Positions 1-10,795 of a stretch of DNA of 64,000 bases are shown one piece after another (the first letter of the stretch is position 1; every line of letters begins with the position of its first letter). A program made the translations under genes and the position numbers. The stretch is from the NCBI GenBank assembly GCA_019614645.1, contig JABWDB010000018.1, positions 4,208,501 through 4,272,500 on the forward strand, read 5' to 3'. A model generated the notes under the pieces. The model made no database searches. It was not told the DNA's origin and worked only from the letters and a program-made list of their open reading frames with translations. The stretch is from Stratiolaelaps scimitus (taxonomy: Eukaryota; Arthropoda; Arachnida; Mesostigmata; Laelapidae).

Positions 1-74
1 TTTTTATGCGTTGTAGGTAAAATACAATAGTACCTTCCTAGTGATCGATTCACAGTGGAGCGAACCTCGAGTGT

Positions 75-103
<29 letters not shown>
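75..103. repeat. (TA)n microsatellite
   Basis: An uninterrupted TA dinucleotide run of about 28 bases. It is the first of many such arrays in the window. Confidence 0.95.
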
Positions 104-105
<2 letters not shown>

Positions 106-1168
106 CATCATTATATACCTCGTACAACTCACAGCCACGACTTGTTTTCCCACCTTTTTCGATTTCGGCTGTGAATAGTCATCGACTCCGCCTGCGAGGT
201 GTTCTGGTAAAAGCAAACTGGAGGGTAGTTGTTATGCCCTTGAATACTACGATGCACTCTGGTGCATTCATCTGTCGGGCTTTGTTTGCTATGCACATAC
301 CGAACAGCGGGAATACATTCTGCTTGCTTGTTTGCTTCTGGTGTCACCCTTTCAGTTGTTAACTACATCGTCTCCATGTTGTGGCCAGCGTGCTCAGCGA
401 GCCGACAGCGACCCTATTTTTCTTCACCTCTTGCACAACACAGCCGTCACTATGCCCCGAAAGGAGTTCCTCCTCTCAGGAGTTAACTCCGTGGCGCGGT
501 CGCTTGCTAGCTGACAAAACAAGCCATCTGCTCCTTTTCTACTCGCAATACTTTGCGTTTTTTCTTAGCACACGTCCCTCTCTCTCTCGTCGGGGCGTCA
601 TCCTGTTTCCCTTCCGTCTAACCTAGATAGGTGTTCGTCATACGCGTTCCTAACTAAACTCAGTCTGAAAGGACTTCCCCTCAAGCATTGTGCTACTTTG
701 CCCATCTACGCAAAAGGTCGTTTACAGGTCGTAAGCAGCTCCTCAACTAACGCCTTTGGCGATTCCTACCTGCGAAGGTTCTCCTGGATGGGCCAGCAAG
801 GTAAATCGGCATAGTGCATAATGCCGCACCTGTTCAACCAGTCGGCCCTCGCTGAATTCCTGCTGCCCCCAGAGATCCAAGGGCTATTATAGACACCAGA
901 CAAAAGAGCTTCGACTAATCTCTCGTACAGTGTATAGCCTCTTCAGAGGAGCATGCTTGCAAGGCATTTGTTTCATAGACTGCCTCTAATAACGGTTACC
1001 GTTAGATTTGTGGTTTTATTAATGAGAACATCGTTCAGCTTGGCATGGCACGAAATGTGAATGTGTATTGAGGACGCGTTATATACGACTCTAATTCTAA
1101 CGTTGAGTGACGTCGTTATCGTCGATAATGTTGATTGTCTTGGCCACTTCTCCAATTATCTGCTATGC
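104..1168. other. Spacer, no gene seen
   Basis: Only short overlapping open frames occur on either strand, and none has a convincing start context with splice signals. Nothing recognisable was found. Confidence 0.6.
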
Positions 1169-1233
1169 TACTATAAGGACCTGTCGGGGCCAAAGAAAAT
1201 AAGCAAAGGCGGCCCCGACAGGTCCTCATAGTA
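1169..1233. repeat. Foldback: 23-bp inverted repeat with 19-nt loop
   Basis: The arms are 1169-1191 and 1211-1233. They are complementary at 22 of 23 positions (one A/G difference) and include the GC-rich core CCTGTCGGGGCC. The 19-nt loop is purine-rich. The stem could form a cruciform in DNA or a stable hairpin in RNA from either strand. No target-site duplication or transposon end is obvious, so its origin (foldback mini-element or structured RNA) is not resolved. Confidence 0.85.
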
Positions 1234-3227
1234 ATACCTAAAAGGTTAAGACCTGAGGCCTGTCAGATAGGGGCAGAACAGCTGAGGGTTTAGCTCGAAA
1301 AGGAGTTCTTTTTTATCTGCTATGGTACTGGAATTGGTTTGTCTTTGCTTCAATTTCCAGAAAGTTGCGTGCACAATACGTTAATCCTGTTCAGTTAATG
1401 CCAACATTCTAGATATATCGAACCTAATTCAATGGCTCTAAGTGACGGCACACGCTGCAGCATTATACCAGCCCGTTCATGCTTCAACCCAACGTTCAGT
1501 TCGCATTCACCTACGTTGTGTCGAAGAAGTGTGTCCTCACACGATGTATCCAACCAACAATGTGTCCCTCGATGGCCATAGCCTTGATGCCTTGCCGTCA
1601 GCCGCTAAGAGCAAGCAGAATACCTGAGCAGTTTTGTGAAACACGAGATACTATCTCTACATAAATCTGAGCGAAACAGCAGAGATATTGTATTTTCTCG
1701 ATCTGGCCTTTCCTCTCTCTTGTATAAGAACCCATCTATACGGTATTTTTGGACTCAGCACGGAGTTATGAAATAGGTATGCACCTGATGCACGTTTCGC
1801 ATACGCATACACACACACACAAGAACACATACGCACAAACTTTATTAACATGAAAAATGCACCATGAAACGAGAAGGAGCTCCGACTTGCAATGCTGTAT
1901 ACAGCTGTTGCTAGGCTCTGCAGCGTGAGAAACTATGATTGGGTTTTGGTCCCATCGTTTATTTAATACAAGAAGAAGCCGTATATATTTTCTATACGAT
2001 ACGATACAGTCGAGCAACGGCAGAGGTGTCAGGTAACCACAGTCACAATTTCCCCTTGGCTTCTTCTGCCTCAACCCGTATACGGTGGTCCCCTTCGAAC
2101 TGGAAGACCTTCCTTGGATGTTTGCGCAGTACCAGCAGCAGTTCGTGGTGGTTTGAAGGCTTTGTGGGATTCAGAAGTGGGAGAGGCCCGAACACGAGCA
2201 GGTCCCTTGCTGTTGACCAGAAAGGAATTGGCATCGAACCATTCGATGGTGCTAGCGGTTGCGCGGCCTGCAGTAGGCTGTTACTGGTGCTGTCGTCTGT
2301 GACTGTGTGTGTGTTCGGTGGCGATTTTCGCTCGAACGCGTGCGAGGGAAGCCAAAGGAAGGCATCGCCCTCGACGCGGCCTCGAGAGCTCCCGCGTTGT
2401 GCGCCTACAGAGTCACTAGCTAGCTGCTTAGTGGTTGGAGCTCAAACAACTACAAAGACGGGTGCAATCGAAATGTTCCTCTAGTAGAGAAGAGGAGTTC
2501 AGTTTCGCTACCGGCTCTACCGATGTAGAGTAACGATGGTGGCTACAACCGCCGCCAGGCTGACGAAAGGAGCCGACACTCGCCTAACTCGTGTCCAAGG
2601 CTATTTAGTTGGGGATACTTCTTTTTATACATACTCATCCTTGAGCTGCCTAGTACTGGAGAAGGGAATGTCCGGAGGTGTTTCTTTGCTGAATGGTTTG
2701 ACTCTGAAGGCGTCACGTATTTCTCTCAATGGAGAACGAAAGAGAGATGCAGAGCGAATTTCGGGTCATCCATTTCTTTGAAGTCATGAACACTGACCCT
2801 ATTCATTTAAGGAAGGCCTAATCAAAATTTTCTGTTGGCTGACTCTCAGCCAACATTTAACGTTCGGCATTGCTTTATAAGAGGGACGCATTGAATCTAA
2901 GGGAGGCCTGTGAAGGCCAAACTCTCCTGTGACATGGGCTACTGAAAAGTGAATGGAAATTGCAATGATGCCACCGGCGGGGGAGGTGGACACAATCGAC
3001 GCACAATCAGTCAGACAACGTTGAATCTCCGAACGATAATGACTGGTGAATGATGAGAGAGGAACAGGCACATTGTTAGTGCAAAGTTGTTATTAGATCG
3101 ATTAAAACGCACAGAGAGAAATAGATCTCGAATGGAATACTGATCAGTCAGTCTGAGCAGCCGCAGACGTCATGATCATGAGGTCGCTACTGCGTACGGC
3201 ACGACCTAATATATTTCACACAACGAG
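1234..3227. other. Spacer with a GC-richer patch, no supported gene
   Basis: Between about 2040 and 2480 the DNA is GC-richer, and long frames stay open on both strands: a 181-codon plus frame without an early ATG, and a 63-codon minus frame starting at an ATG at 2234. Neither has a clear splice partner, so no gene is called. A short perfect hairpin lies at 2834-2854 (9-bp stem, 3-nt loop). The rest shows nothing recognisable. Confidence 0.5.
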
Positions 3228-3250
3228 ATATATATATATATTTATATAGA

Positions 3251-3299
3251 TTTGACCCTTAACTGTGATATATAATGTATGCCACAGTTAAAGGTCAAA
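3251..3299. repeat. Foldback: 17-bp inverted repeat with 15-nt loop
   Basis: Arms 3251-3267 and 3283-3299 are complementary at 16 of 17 positions around an AT-rich 15-nt loop. A short TA microsatellite (3228-3250) abuts the left arm. This has the same general design as the foldback at 1169-1233, but the arm sequences are unrelated. Confidence 0.8.
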
Positions 3300-3918
3300 C
3301 TAGTCATGCAGGACTAATATGTCAGGTATTATAACTCACTTTCACTCGTACTTGGTAAGTTTGTTTTAGTTTCGCCGTGCATTTCTTTCAAGTACTAATA
3401 TATTCGTTTGCGTAGTGCTGAAAGCATCCAGCCAGTGACATTGGCTGGGATTAGGTTCAATAGAATGCGATCTGCAATGGCTTCCACTCTGTTAGATGTA
3501 ACCACGCTATGGGCTGATACCAAGGACTCAATAGTTTGAATCTCGGCTTTGGCTCGAACGTTCCATATCATAGGTTTTGAGTCCCAGATCCCAGATAATC
3601 CCGTCCCGCGTCCTACTGCATGTGGGTTTATTTTTCGAGTAGAGCTCGGCTCGCCAATCTAATAGCCGGACATAAAGATCACCGATCATCAAACCGAACA
3701 CAGGACGCCATGAAAAGTACTATAAAATAGGCCTATACTAATTTCAATAACATATCGTTAATTTTGGCGAAAGTTTACCCCCAATAAACTAAATTTCAGA
3801 GCAGGCGAACGTCAGCTTCCCTGAACGCGGATAGCCCCTCCAGCCCTGCCCCGTGCGGGCCATTACCACTAACAAGTTCTTCTACGCGACCCAATGAAAC
3901 TCTACTGAATTATAATAT

Positions 3919-3953
<35 letters not shown>

Positions 3954-6042
3954 CTCACTAGGCAAAAATTGATTTATATTCATAATGGCTTGCAGTGTGA
4001 TTATTGTCATACTGCAGTGTTCGAACAACTTAGTACAATCGACTACAAGTAGGGTCGAATTGGAACACGAATCTCATTCAATGGAGTGCCAAAACAAAGC
4101 TGTACCGTTCACCACCGGAGACTTTCCGAAGCTGCCCGTTTCTATTCGCCGATTTCACCCTTGTCGATAATGCCACCGCCTCAATATTCGCAATTCTTCT
4201 ATTCAACAATTCCGACGTGGCCTCCGCAGAAATTACGTCAGCAGATTTTTGTACTTCGTGTCGAGTTGCTAGGTATTTCTTGGCTTTTCTATCCGGACCT
4301 AATAGGGGGAACAACCAACTCAACCGTTGAGCTTGGAGAAAACTTTGGAGATGGCAAGACAATGAACATGTTGTCCTTTTCGGAGAAATCTCTCTAAGTA
4401 GATGGGTGGGCCGTTCGCCTCTCGTTTGGGACGGTCGGCAGGGAGACTCTTCCGAAGAACTGACGCACCTCGTTCCCTCTTCCCTCTGTCTCAGGTACGT
4501 ACGCCTACGTCGGCTGAAGTGCCGTCTCTTTGTTTTTGTCACTGACAGAGCGCTTACGGTCACGCCACGCGGCAGTCGTGACGAAAACTCGAGGACTAAA
4601 ATCGGTTAACGTGTCTATCTTCAAGGCCCGCCCCTTGCAGCACCCCCCCCCCCCCTTGTACTACATGTCTCCAAATATCCGACACATAGGCTGGCTATCT
4701 GCAAGTGCGTTTTGCATCTTTGCCCTCATTGCTCGTATACCGTTCGCGACAGCATTGTAGCCAGGGATTTAAGTAAATCTCAAAATGTTCAACTGACGTC
4801 GCAGCCAGTTACGAAAATGAGGCCATCCGGCCAATTATGCGCCTCTGCTGAAGGAACGGAGGCGGATCAGGAGCTTAGTTATTCCTTCGGAAAGGGCTAA
4901 TACAGCTCGGTATCAATAACTCCCATCACGATTTCAGTGTATCTTCTTCTGCTGTTAACCTTCTGCGTTATCTATATTCCACAATTTCGTGTCGCTGAAC
5001 TCTCATTTGCTCTTCCGCTCGACTCAAGCGATACATAATACAGTGAGCAATAGGCCACATTGCCTAATCAATGGCGAGTCAAGTGCAGACATCGCGGTTA
5101 GACGGTTCAGTAAAGATAAATGGGTAACCGCAAACCGAACGCGATGTGTTCGTAGAGTGCACTTTTGTCTATATGTTCTTTGAAAAGGGTAATGCTTTGA
5201 AATTCCCCTAGAGCTAGATGTAGCTTATTCTATTGCGGCGTCAACCTTTGCCTCTTGTTTCACATCGACCGTACGGGGCGATACCAAGAGACCTTCAGCG
5301 AGGGGTTTTTTACTGCGAATATTGGGGCCCCTGCAATATCGCAATCATTTCCTGTCGTCAGGCCGTTGCCGATAGTATGAATAATCATTAGCGTAAATTC
5401 AAATGAGGAGAGGCCTAGCACGAGCTTTTTTTTTGTTGAAAAATAGCTCATTCCCTCCTTCTGCGTGATACGCCGCACGGCACTAACTACTAGATAACCG
5501 GCTGGTAGTAGAAAATGGTTCCGCTCGTAGAGTGCACGGACTTTATCCGGACTTCGCAGGCGGATATTAGCCGAGAAGCTAATTATAACAATCCATGTTG
5601 CCATTCGCACATCCAATCAGTGTACGTCCTTAATGTTCTTATTAATGTTAATCCAGCACACGAGTTAACTAATGGAGAATGCAGAAAAGCCATCGTAGTA
5701 AACTTTGAAGTATAACACAATCCCAGGATGCGTCGCTCGAGATTGCTCGTATGACATCGAGAGCTTGAATGCCACGAACGTCAAACTGTTGTCAGCCGAG
5801 GAGGATCATCTGGGTCAGACACCCACAAGTGCTGCATTATGCGCACGCAGAAGCGACGGTCTCGAATCGCCGCGAGCTAAAGGCTTTCGCTGATAACACC
5901 ACCTCACTTGGTGAATATGAACAGACGAGAGGACGCGACCACACAAGCATCGAATACGTATTCAGCTGTTCAAATGTAATACAAATGTAAAATATGTGCC
6001 AGGATAGCATTTTGTTTTCGTCCAGTATATAGCGGGTTAGTT
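3300..6042. other. Spacer, no supported gene
   Basis: This stretch holds a (TA)n run at 3921-3952 and a run of 13 C at 4643-4655. Open frames of 60-160 codons around 4.08-4.6 kb overlap on both strands. None has a recognisable domain or paired splice signals. Confidence 0.55.
3921..3952. repeat. (AT)n microsatellite
   Basis: About 32 bases of pure AT dinucleotide. Confidence 0.95.
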
Positions 6043-6083
6043 TCTCTCTCTCTCTATATATATATATTTATATATATATTTAG
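6043..6083. repeat. (CT)n-(AT)n compound microsatellite
   Basis: A CT run passes directly into an AT run that is interrupted by TTTA. Confidence 0.9.
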
Positions 6084-6752
6084 TTTTATTTCGAACGCTA
6101 CGAGAGAGAGTCTTCTAGCGGGACCCCTTCATTGTCTTGAAGCCAAACTTGCCTAGCGTTTTTCTTTAGCCTTTAACCCTTAATTGAAACTCGCATCCCA
6201 GAGTCGCATTCGAAAAAACTCCTTCTTATGATTCCACTTGTGGCTATATCATCCCAAATTGGTATTGACCGCAGGTCGTACACTTGGTCATATAACTTAT
6301 ATATGTAAGCATGCGTTCTATATTGTTTGTCTTCGTTGTTTATACACATGGCCAGCAAAAGAAACGTATAGCATATAACATATGTTATAATAGGCAGTAC
6401 GTTTCTGTTATATTAGAACAGGCGACTATGGCCCGTGCTTGTTTTGGTTCGTCCGATACAAAAGTAAGCAGAAGAAGAGGCATAACCTTGCCTGAGCCAG
6501 AGCTTCGTAACACGCTGCACTCCTGTCGACATCAGCCAACAGAAGTGGACAAGCGGCATTGGCGACAATGTCGACAACATTGCGGGAAATACGTACCATA
6601 CAATGGACCGGGTCGGCGTAGGGGCAACGCGGCCGGGGACCTCAAAGCATAGGGTCTCCGGCTCGAAATCTCCAGGGAACATACGAATCGATGCGCTATT
6701 TACTTGCAGGTTTGTCAGTGAAGTTATTATTATTACTTATTTCTCTATCCTG

Positions 6753-7308
6753 TTACGATCTTGTGTGTGTGTGAAGGAACGAGGAATCCACCACAAGATA
6801 AGGTTCTGCCGAAAATTTCGTGCGTATACGAGCAAGCGACAGTGAATGTAGATACAGCCGGCCAACGAGTCGACGAGTAGCGATGTTCGCGCGGTGTAGT
6901 TCCACCATAGTAGTGCGTACAGCAAAGCTCAATAAAGCCGCGACAGCTAGGTTAACGGCTCGAGCTTGCTCGGCCCCCCGGAGAACAAAGCAGAGCTCGA
7001 AGTAAGCAGGATTCGCTTGGTGATCTGCATAGGCTGACTTGCTCACTGACTGGCCGGGCGACTGCTTCCTCACTCTATCATTCACCCACTCTACGACGTA
7101 GAGACAGACGCCATGGACTTCCCAGGGACGATGGGACGTCGACGTTTGCTCCAGCGGCCCGCTTAAGGCAGCCGCGCTGTTAGCTGCAGGGAAGGGCTCG
7201 TACCGCACCTCTGAAGGCGTGAGGCCGATGCGTGCGTGCAACGCGGAGGCGTAGGCTCGCACCGGATATTGCATCTGCGTGCCATTCACGTCCACGACGG
7301 GTGAAGCG
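6753..7308 (-). CDS. Possible coding exon, unknown product
   Basis: A minus-strand frame stays open from about 7325 to 6753 in a GC-rich island. By eye, the part nearest 7300-7000 has G/C mostly at third codon positions and fewer G/C at second positions, as coding exons often do. A plausible 3' splice site (CGTTCCCAG) ends at 7309, so the exon would begin at 7308; there is no early ATG (the first in frame is at residue 8 or later). The last third reads poorly, so a splice donor may end the exon before 6753. I recognise no domain. The plus strand of the same island also has long open frames, so GC composition alone could explain it. Confidence 0.15.
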
Positions 7309-7686
7309 CTGGGAACGAACGTCAGTCAGCTGGCAACGTCGACCGGTGGGCGGTGAGACGCCCTGTTTAGCCGGCCAGCTCGGGTGGGCCTGCCCGCTTG
7401 GCTACCCCTGTGTCGCACACAAACAGCATTACCAGAGTCGCGCCTCACCGCCACCACAGTCTAACCAACGACTATGAACCTCTACAGGGGCGGAGGAGAG
7501 ACTCAGATAGCTCAGCTTTCGCCTGCCTGTGTGGCCAGAATTGTGGTCTGGCTATATCCTGTCTGCAATCTGACTAGTCTGCAAGGCTGCCTGGGCTCAT
7601 CGTTCAGACTGAGCGAGCCGAACCGAACCGAGGAGCCGAGTCAAAGCATCAATGTGTCGCTATCGGTCGGACCCCAAATGTGCAGT
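7309..7686. other. GC-rich spacer
   Basis: This continues the GC-rich island. No supported gene is seen before the SINE. Confidence 0.4.
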
Positions 7687-7829
7687 AAAGGTAAAGGTTT
7701 ATTGGTTTATTGAAGGAGCTGCAACTTTACAATGCTTAAGCTCTCTTATATGTCACACGGCAGGGTTCGAACCTGCGGCCTCTGGCTTCCGATAGCCAGA
7801 GGCTTAGCCGTCCAAGCCACTGCGGTGAC
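7687..7829 (-). mobile_element. tRNA-derived SINE-like element (family A), most complete copy
   Basis: Read on the minus strand, this starts with a tRNA-like head: an A-box-like TGGCTTGGACGG at 7819-7808, then a perfect B box, GGTTCGAACCC, at 7773-7763. The body follows (TATAAGAGAGCTTAAGC), and the 3' end has two AATAAA motifs and a repeated CTTTAC. The head would act as an internal RNA polymerase III promoter. The body and tail recur at 41830-41952 (with the head partly kept) and as head-less pieces at 30391-30440, 55411-55480 and 57229-57275. I do not recognise it as a named SINE family. Confidence 0.75.
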
Positions 7830-8396
7830 GTAGTTCAAGAAATCTGAAGGGGGAGAGATACATGTCGTTTCCTTTAGTACACCTAACACTGTTGGTTCGA
7901 GGTAAATGAAACAAGTATCGTAGTGAATAGAGCATCAAAAATGATACAGTCCAGTATATTCTGCCATTATAGGAGTGCCTGGTCAAGTTATGTCACCAAA
8001 ACATGATAGAAATATTCGTCACTCGCAGTCAAACAAGTATCGTTGGAACACGGCATCCTGAGAGAATAGCGCTAATACTGGTTTGGATATTGTACAGGTG
8101 TGATATATGTAGATCAGTGTAAGGTGTTTGCCACCAAAACGCACGCCACGCCTTCAATTGAAATGATTGAAATGTCATATTTTTCAACAAAAACCCCTGT
8201 TGGCGTTGCTGGTAGGAATCACAGCATGTCTACCTAATATCGGCAGCAGCAAAGGATGAGGGACCTTTGAATAAACTACGCAATCGATTGCAATTCTTCT
8301 AGAGTAAGGAGAAACGGAGAAACAGTCATTGATTGCATCTGCTGCAAGTGCTAGCTTAAAAAGTAGCGTCACACAACATGTGCATCGTAGGGAGTC
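7830..8396. other. Spacer between SINE and candidate gene
   Basis: No gene is seen. If the gene at 8397 is real, its promoter and 5' untranslated region would lie here, but no TATA box or initiator stands out. Confidence 0.4.
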
Positions 8397-9077
8397 ATGC
8401 GTGACCAACTCGTTGTTAGCCAGGCAGACATCAAAGGTAAGATAATTCCAAATTACAGGTTAACATCTACATGGCTGGCGTCTGCTTGTTGTCGCAAGGA
8501 AAGCAACAACATGTATGTCGTTAGCTGTACAAGCAGCAGTAGTCACCTTGGCATCAACAGGGGCCACGATGCCAGCCAACTGGGAACCAATCGAAGTAGT
8601 GGGCGATTTCTGTAGAATGTTCTGCCTAGCCACCTATAATCTTCGGAAGAAAAGGCGAACGTCCAAAGGAGACAGGTTTGAGAAGGTGCCGTGAACGACT
8701 TCGTATTGTGCGAGTGGCTCCAATGTGTCTTTAAACGAGTATTTTAATATTGAGTGAAAATTATTGTTGTGCCACACAACGGCTCGATTCTACGTGATGT
8801 TTACGCTGTGACGCCCTTCGGCGATTCGCGAACACCAAGTGGAAGCTGGAAAGTGTATGTCGTCGTGGACCCGAGCGATTACGGTACTTTACCCATAATC
8901 GAGGCGAAGGATAAGGCAGTCGTACCACTTTTGAAGGGGCGAACGCTCGTTCAAATTTGGCAGGCACGCAAGCTGGCAAAGAACTTTGGAGAGAAGAAGA
9001 CTATCGATAGGTTGAGCCTTGCGGTGATCGTTCGACAATTCGTAGCTATCTGGATTGCACTAGCTTCATTTTTTTGA
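8397..9077 (+). CDS. Candidate two-exon gene, 120-aa protein of unknown function
   Basis: Exon 1 is 8397-8436: an ATG with G at -3, then 13 codons (MRDQLVVSQADIK) plus one base, ending at a strong donor, AAAG|GTAAGA. Exon 2 is 8755-9077, entered after TATTGAG. The split codon GTG (Val) closes the phase exactly, and the 106-codon frame then runs to a TGA. The intron is 318 bp. Exon 2 reads like a real protein: frequent purines at first codon positions, mixed hydrophobic and charged residues, segments such as VYVVVDPSDYGTLPII, and a hydrophobic C-terminus (VAIWIALASFF) that could be a short membrane tail. I recognise no family. The weak point is the acceptor, whose pyrimidine tract is poor. The alternative is that exon 1 reads through unspliced to 8615. 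Confidence 0.3.
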
Positions 9078-10306
9078 TTTTCATTGTTTGCGTCAGAGTT
9101 TGCCGGGAGCGCCTATGAGTTATCCACTTGCTGAACGTGGAAACTTCTGCACTATTGTTTCGATTAAAAGATGGTACCGTTTCGTGTCTGCGATGAATCG
9201 ATGTTTCACTGAGGCATTCCTTCGTTTGAATACCCCTCTTACAGATGTTACAATATGAGTGTTATATTTTGTAGAATTGTGATTATATTTGTATAAGCGA
9301 TTTTTATTCGTCCCTTCTTCCATTGTAGGGAGGGGGCGGCTTAGTCTTGAACGCCACATTGTTCACCGAATGCTGATGGCGTTCAATTGTAAATGACGTG
9401 GCGAGATACAACATCAAATTGATGAAACGTGTTGTGAAGTGGATCGTCCCTAAACTTCAAGATGCCTCGAAGCTAACAGATAGAGAAAGACAGAAGGTTG
9501 TCAGTCATGCACTCGTTGTGGCAGTATGATCTGCACACATGCATGGCGTTTTCAATATAGACCGCAAATACTGCAGAATGACAATTTGGTGACCGGGAGC
9601 GGTCCCAAGGAACTTGCCCACCATCTACCAACCAGTCTCTATCACAACTTTTCTCACGATGAGTTCACCGGGTGGTGAACATTCGTCCATTGCTGACGAA
9701 TGCGTTACGGAAAAATCAAAGGGCAAGCCTTAGCTTAGCCTAAAGACGCGCGAATTCAACGGACCGACCTGAACATAGTTGTCCCTCCATCGACCCTAGC
9801 GTATGGTCCGTGCTACTGAAGGATACGTGCGGCCTCGAGGTCATCATGAAAGGGATATTCCAACAGGTGTTGTTCCTTGCGGAACACGTGTCAGGGGCTG
9901 AGTCATGCCTGCACTAAGCTAATTAATTTTACTAAATAGGTTTCGTCCACAATTAACTTTGCACTCAAGAGCTGATGGTAATGCTGCGGAATGGAACTTT
10001 ATGGTCAAAGTAAGGGGCGGCGGCAGCGGCGGGTGATTTTTGTGAGCTCATTTCGGGCAGGGCTGAGTCGTTGCCCAAGTTGGTGTGCAAATCTCTTGAG
10101 GTTTTCCGGGTCCTTTACCGTTCCTGCCAGTTACCTCAGAGCTGCTTTCCTTATACACGATAAAGGCAGATGGTGCCCAGCAGCATGGCCCCTGGCCGTG
10201 TACAGGGGGGCCACTTTTCCAGCTGGTAAACACGTACGGGCAATACAACTGCATGTGTGCGCAGATGAACGTGGGGTCCATATTGCTTTAAGCCTCTATC
10301 TCTTTC

Positions 10307-10310
<4 letters not shown>
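9078..10310. other. Spacer, no supported gene
   Basis: No open frame here combines a good start, a coding pattern and splice sites. The 128-codon frame at 9991-10377 runs into an (AT)n repeat and is judged to be chance. Confidence 0.5.

Positions 10311-10345
<35 letters not shown>
10311..10345. repeat. (TA)n microsatellite
   Basis: About 35 bases of TA dinucleotide, immediately upstream of the candidate ORF at 10382. Confidence 0.95.
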
Positions 10346-10349
<4 letters not shown>

Positions 10350-10381
10350 TTACACTGCACTTGAAAGCACATGGTAATGCA

Positions 10382-10795
10382 ATGACGGTGATGAGAGACG
10401 AACGAGATCACATCGCAAGCGGCCGCGTAGTCAGGGAGCCCAGTCGTAGTCGAGTGCTAGCCGCAGTGAACGCTGTCCTTTATCGAATGATAGACCCGCT
10501 GTATAAGGAACCCGTTTCCTCGACAAACTCATGCTTCCCACATGCACACTCGCCGCAGCTACTGTCGTCGGCAGCTACGAAAAGCGTCATCTTCTCTTCC
10601 ATTCAACCGGAGCACAACTCGGAGTCTTGGCCGACTCCCTCTGATCCCCGTCCGCCGGTCGTAGCCCGAAACACTAGTGATGGTAGTAATGTAGCAGTGG
10701 CAGCCGCAGCAGCAGCAGCACGAAGTACAACGATGCCCAACTATACCAAGTGCGTTTCTTGGAGTCGCTGGCTGACCGCACTTCAGCCTGCTTGA
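10382..10795 (+). CDS. Candidate coding ORF (137 aa) with poly-Ala tract, unknown product
   Basis: An ATG with G at -3 opens 137 codons to a TGA. The frame has many A/G-starting codons. The first half looks globular and basic (for example RVLAAVNAVLYRMIDPLYK, residues about 24-42). The second half is Ser/Pro/Thr-rich and contains a poly-Ala run coded by GCA repeats (around 10700-10722). Such tracts are common in disordered parts of arthropod regulatory proteins, but no DNA-binding or other domain is visible. It may be a first exon; weak donors such as GATG|GTAGTA lie inside it. It sits at the left edge of a GC-rich island (10.4-11.9 kb) in which other frames are open too, including a His/Ser-rich minus frame at 11553-11104. 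Confidence 0.25.
   Translation: MTVMRDERDHIASGRVVREPSRSRVLAAVNAVLYRMIDPLYKEPVSSTNSCFPHAHSPQLLSSAATKSVIFSSIQPEHNSESWPTPSDPRPPVVARNTSDGSNVAVAAAAAAARSTTMPNYTKCVSWSRWLTALQPA

Noticed and set aside
1939..2484. 181-codon plus-strand frame as a gene
   Set aside because: It starts at a TTG, has no ATG until the end, and a protein-like frame lies on the opposite strand. GC content explains the openness.
7740..7830. Functional tRNA gene
   Set aside because: The A box is diverged, the anticodon arm does not fold into a normal tRNA, and the same unit with the same tail occurs at 41.9 kb, so it is a SINE.
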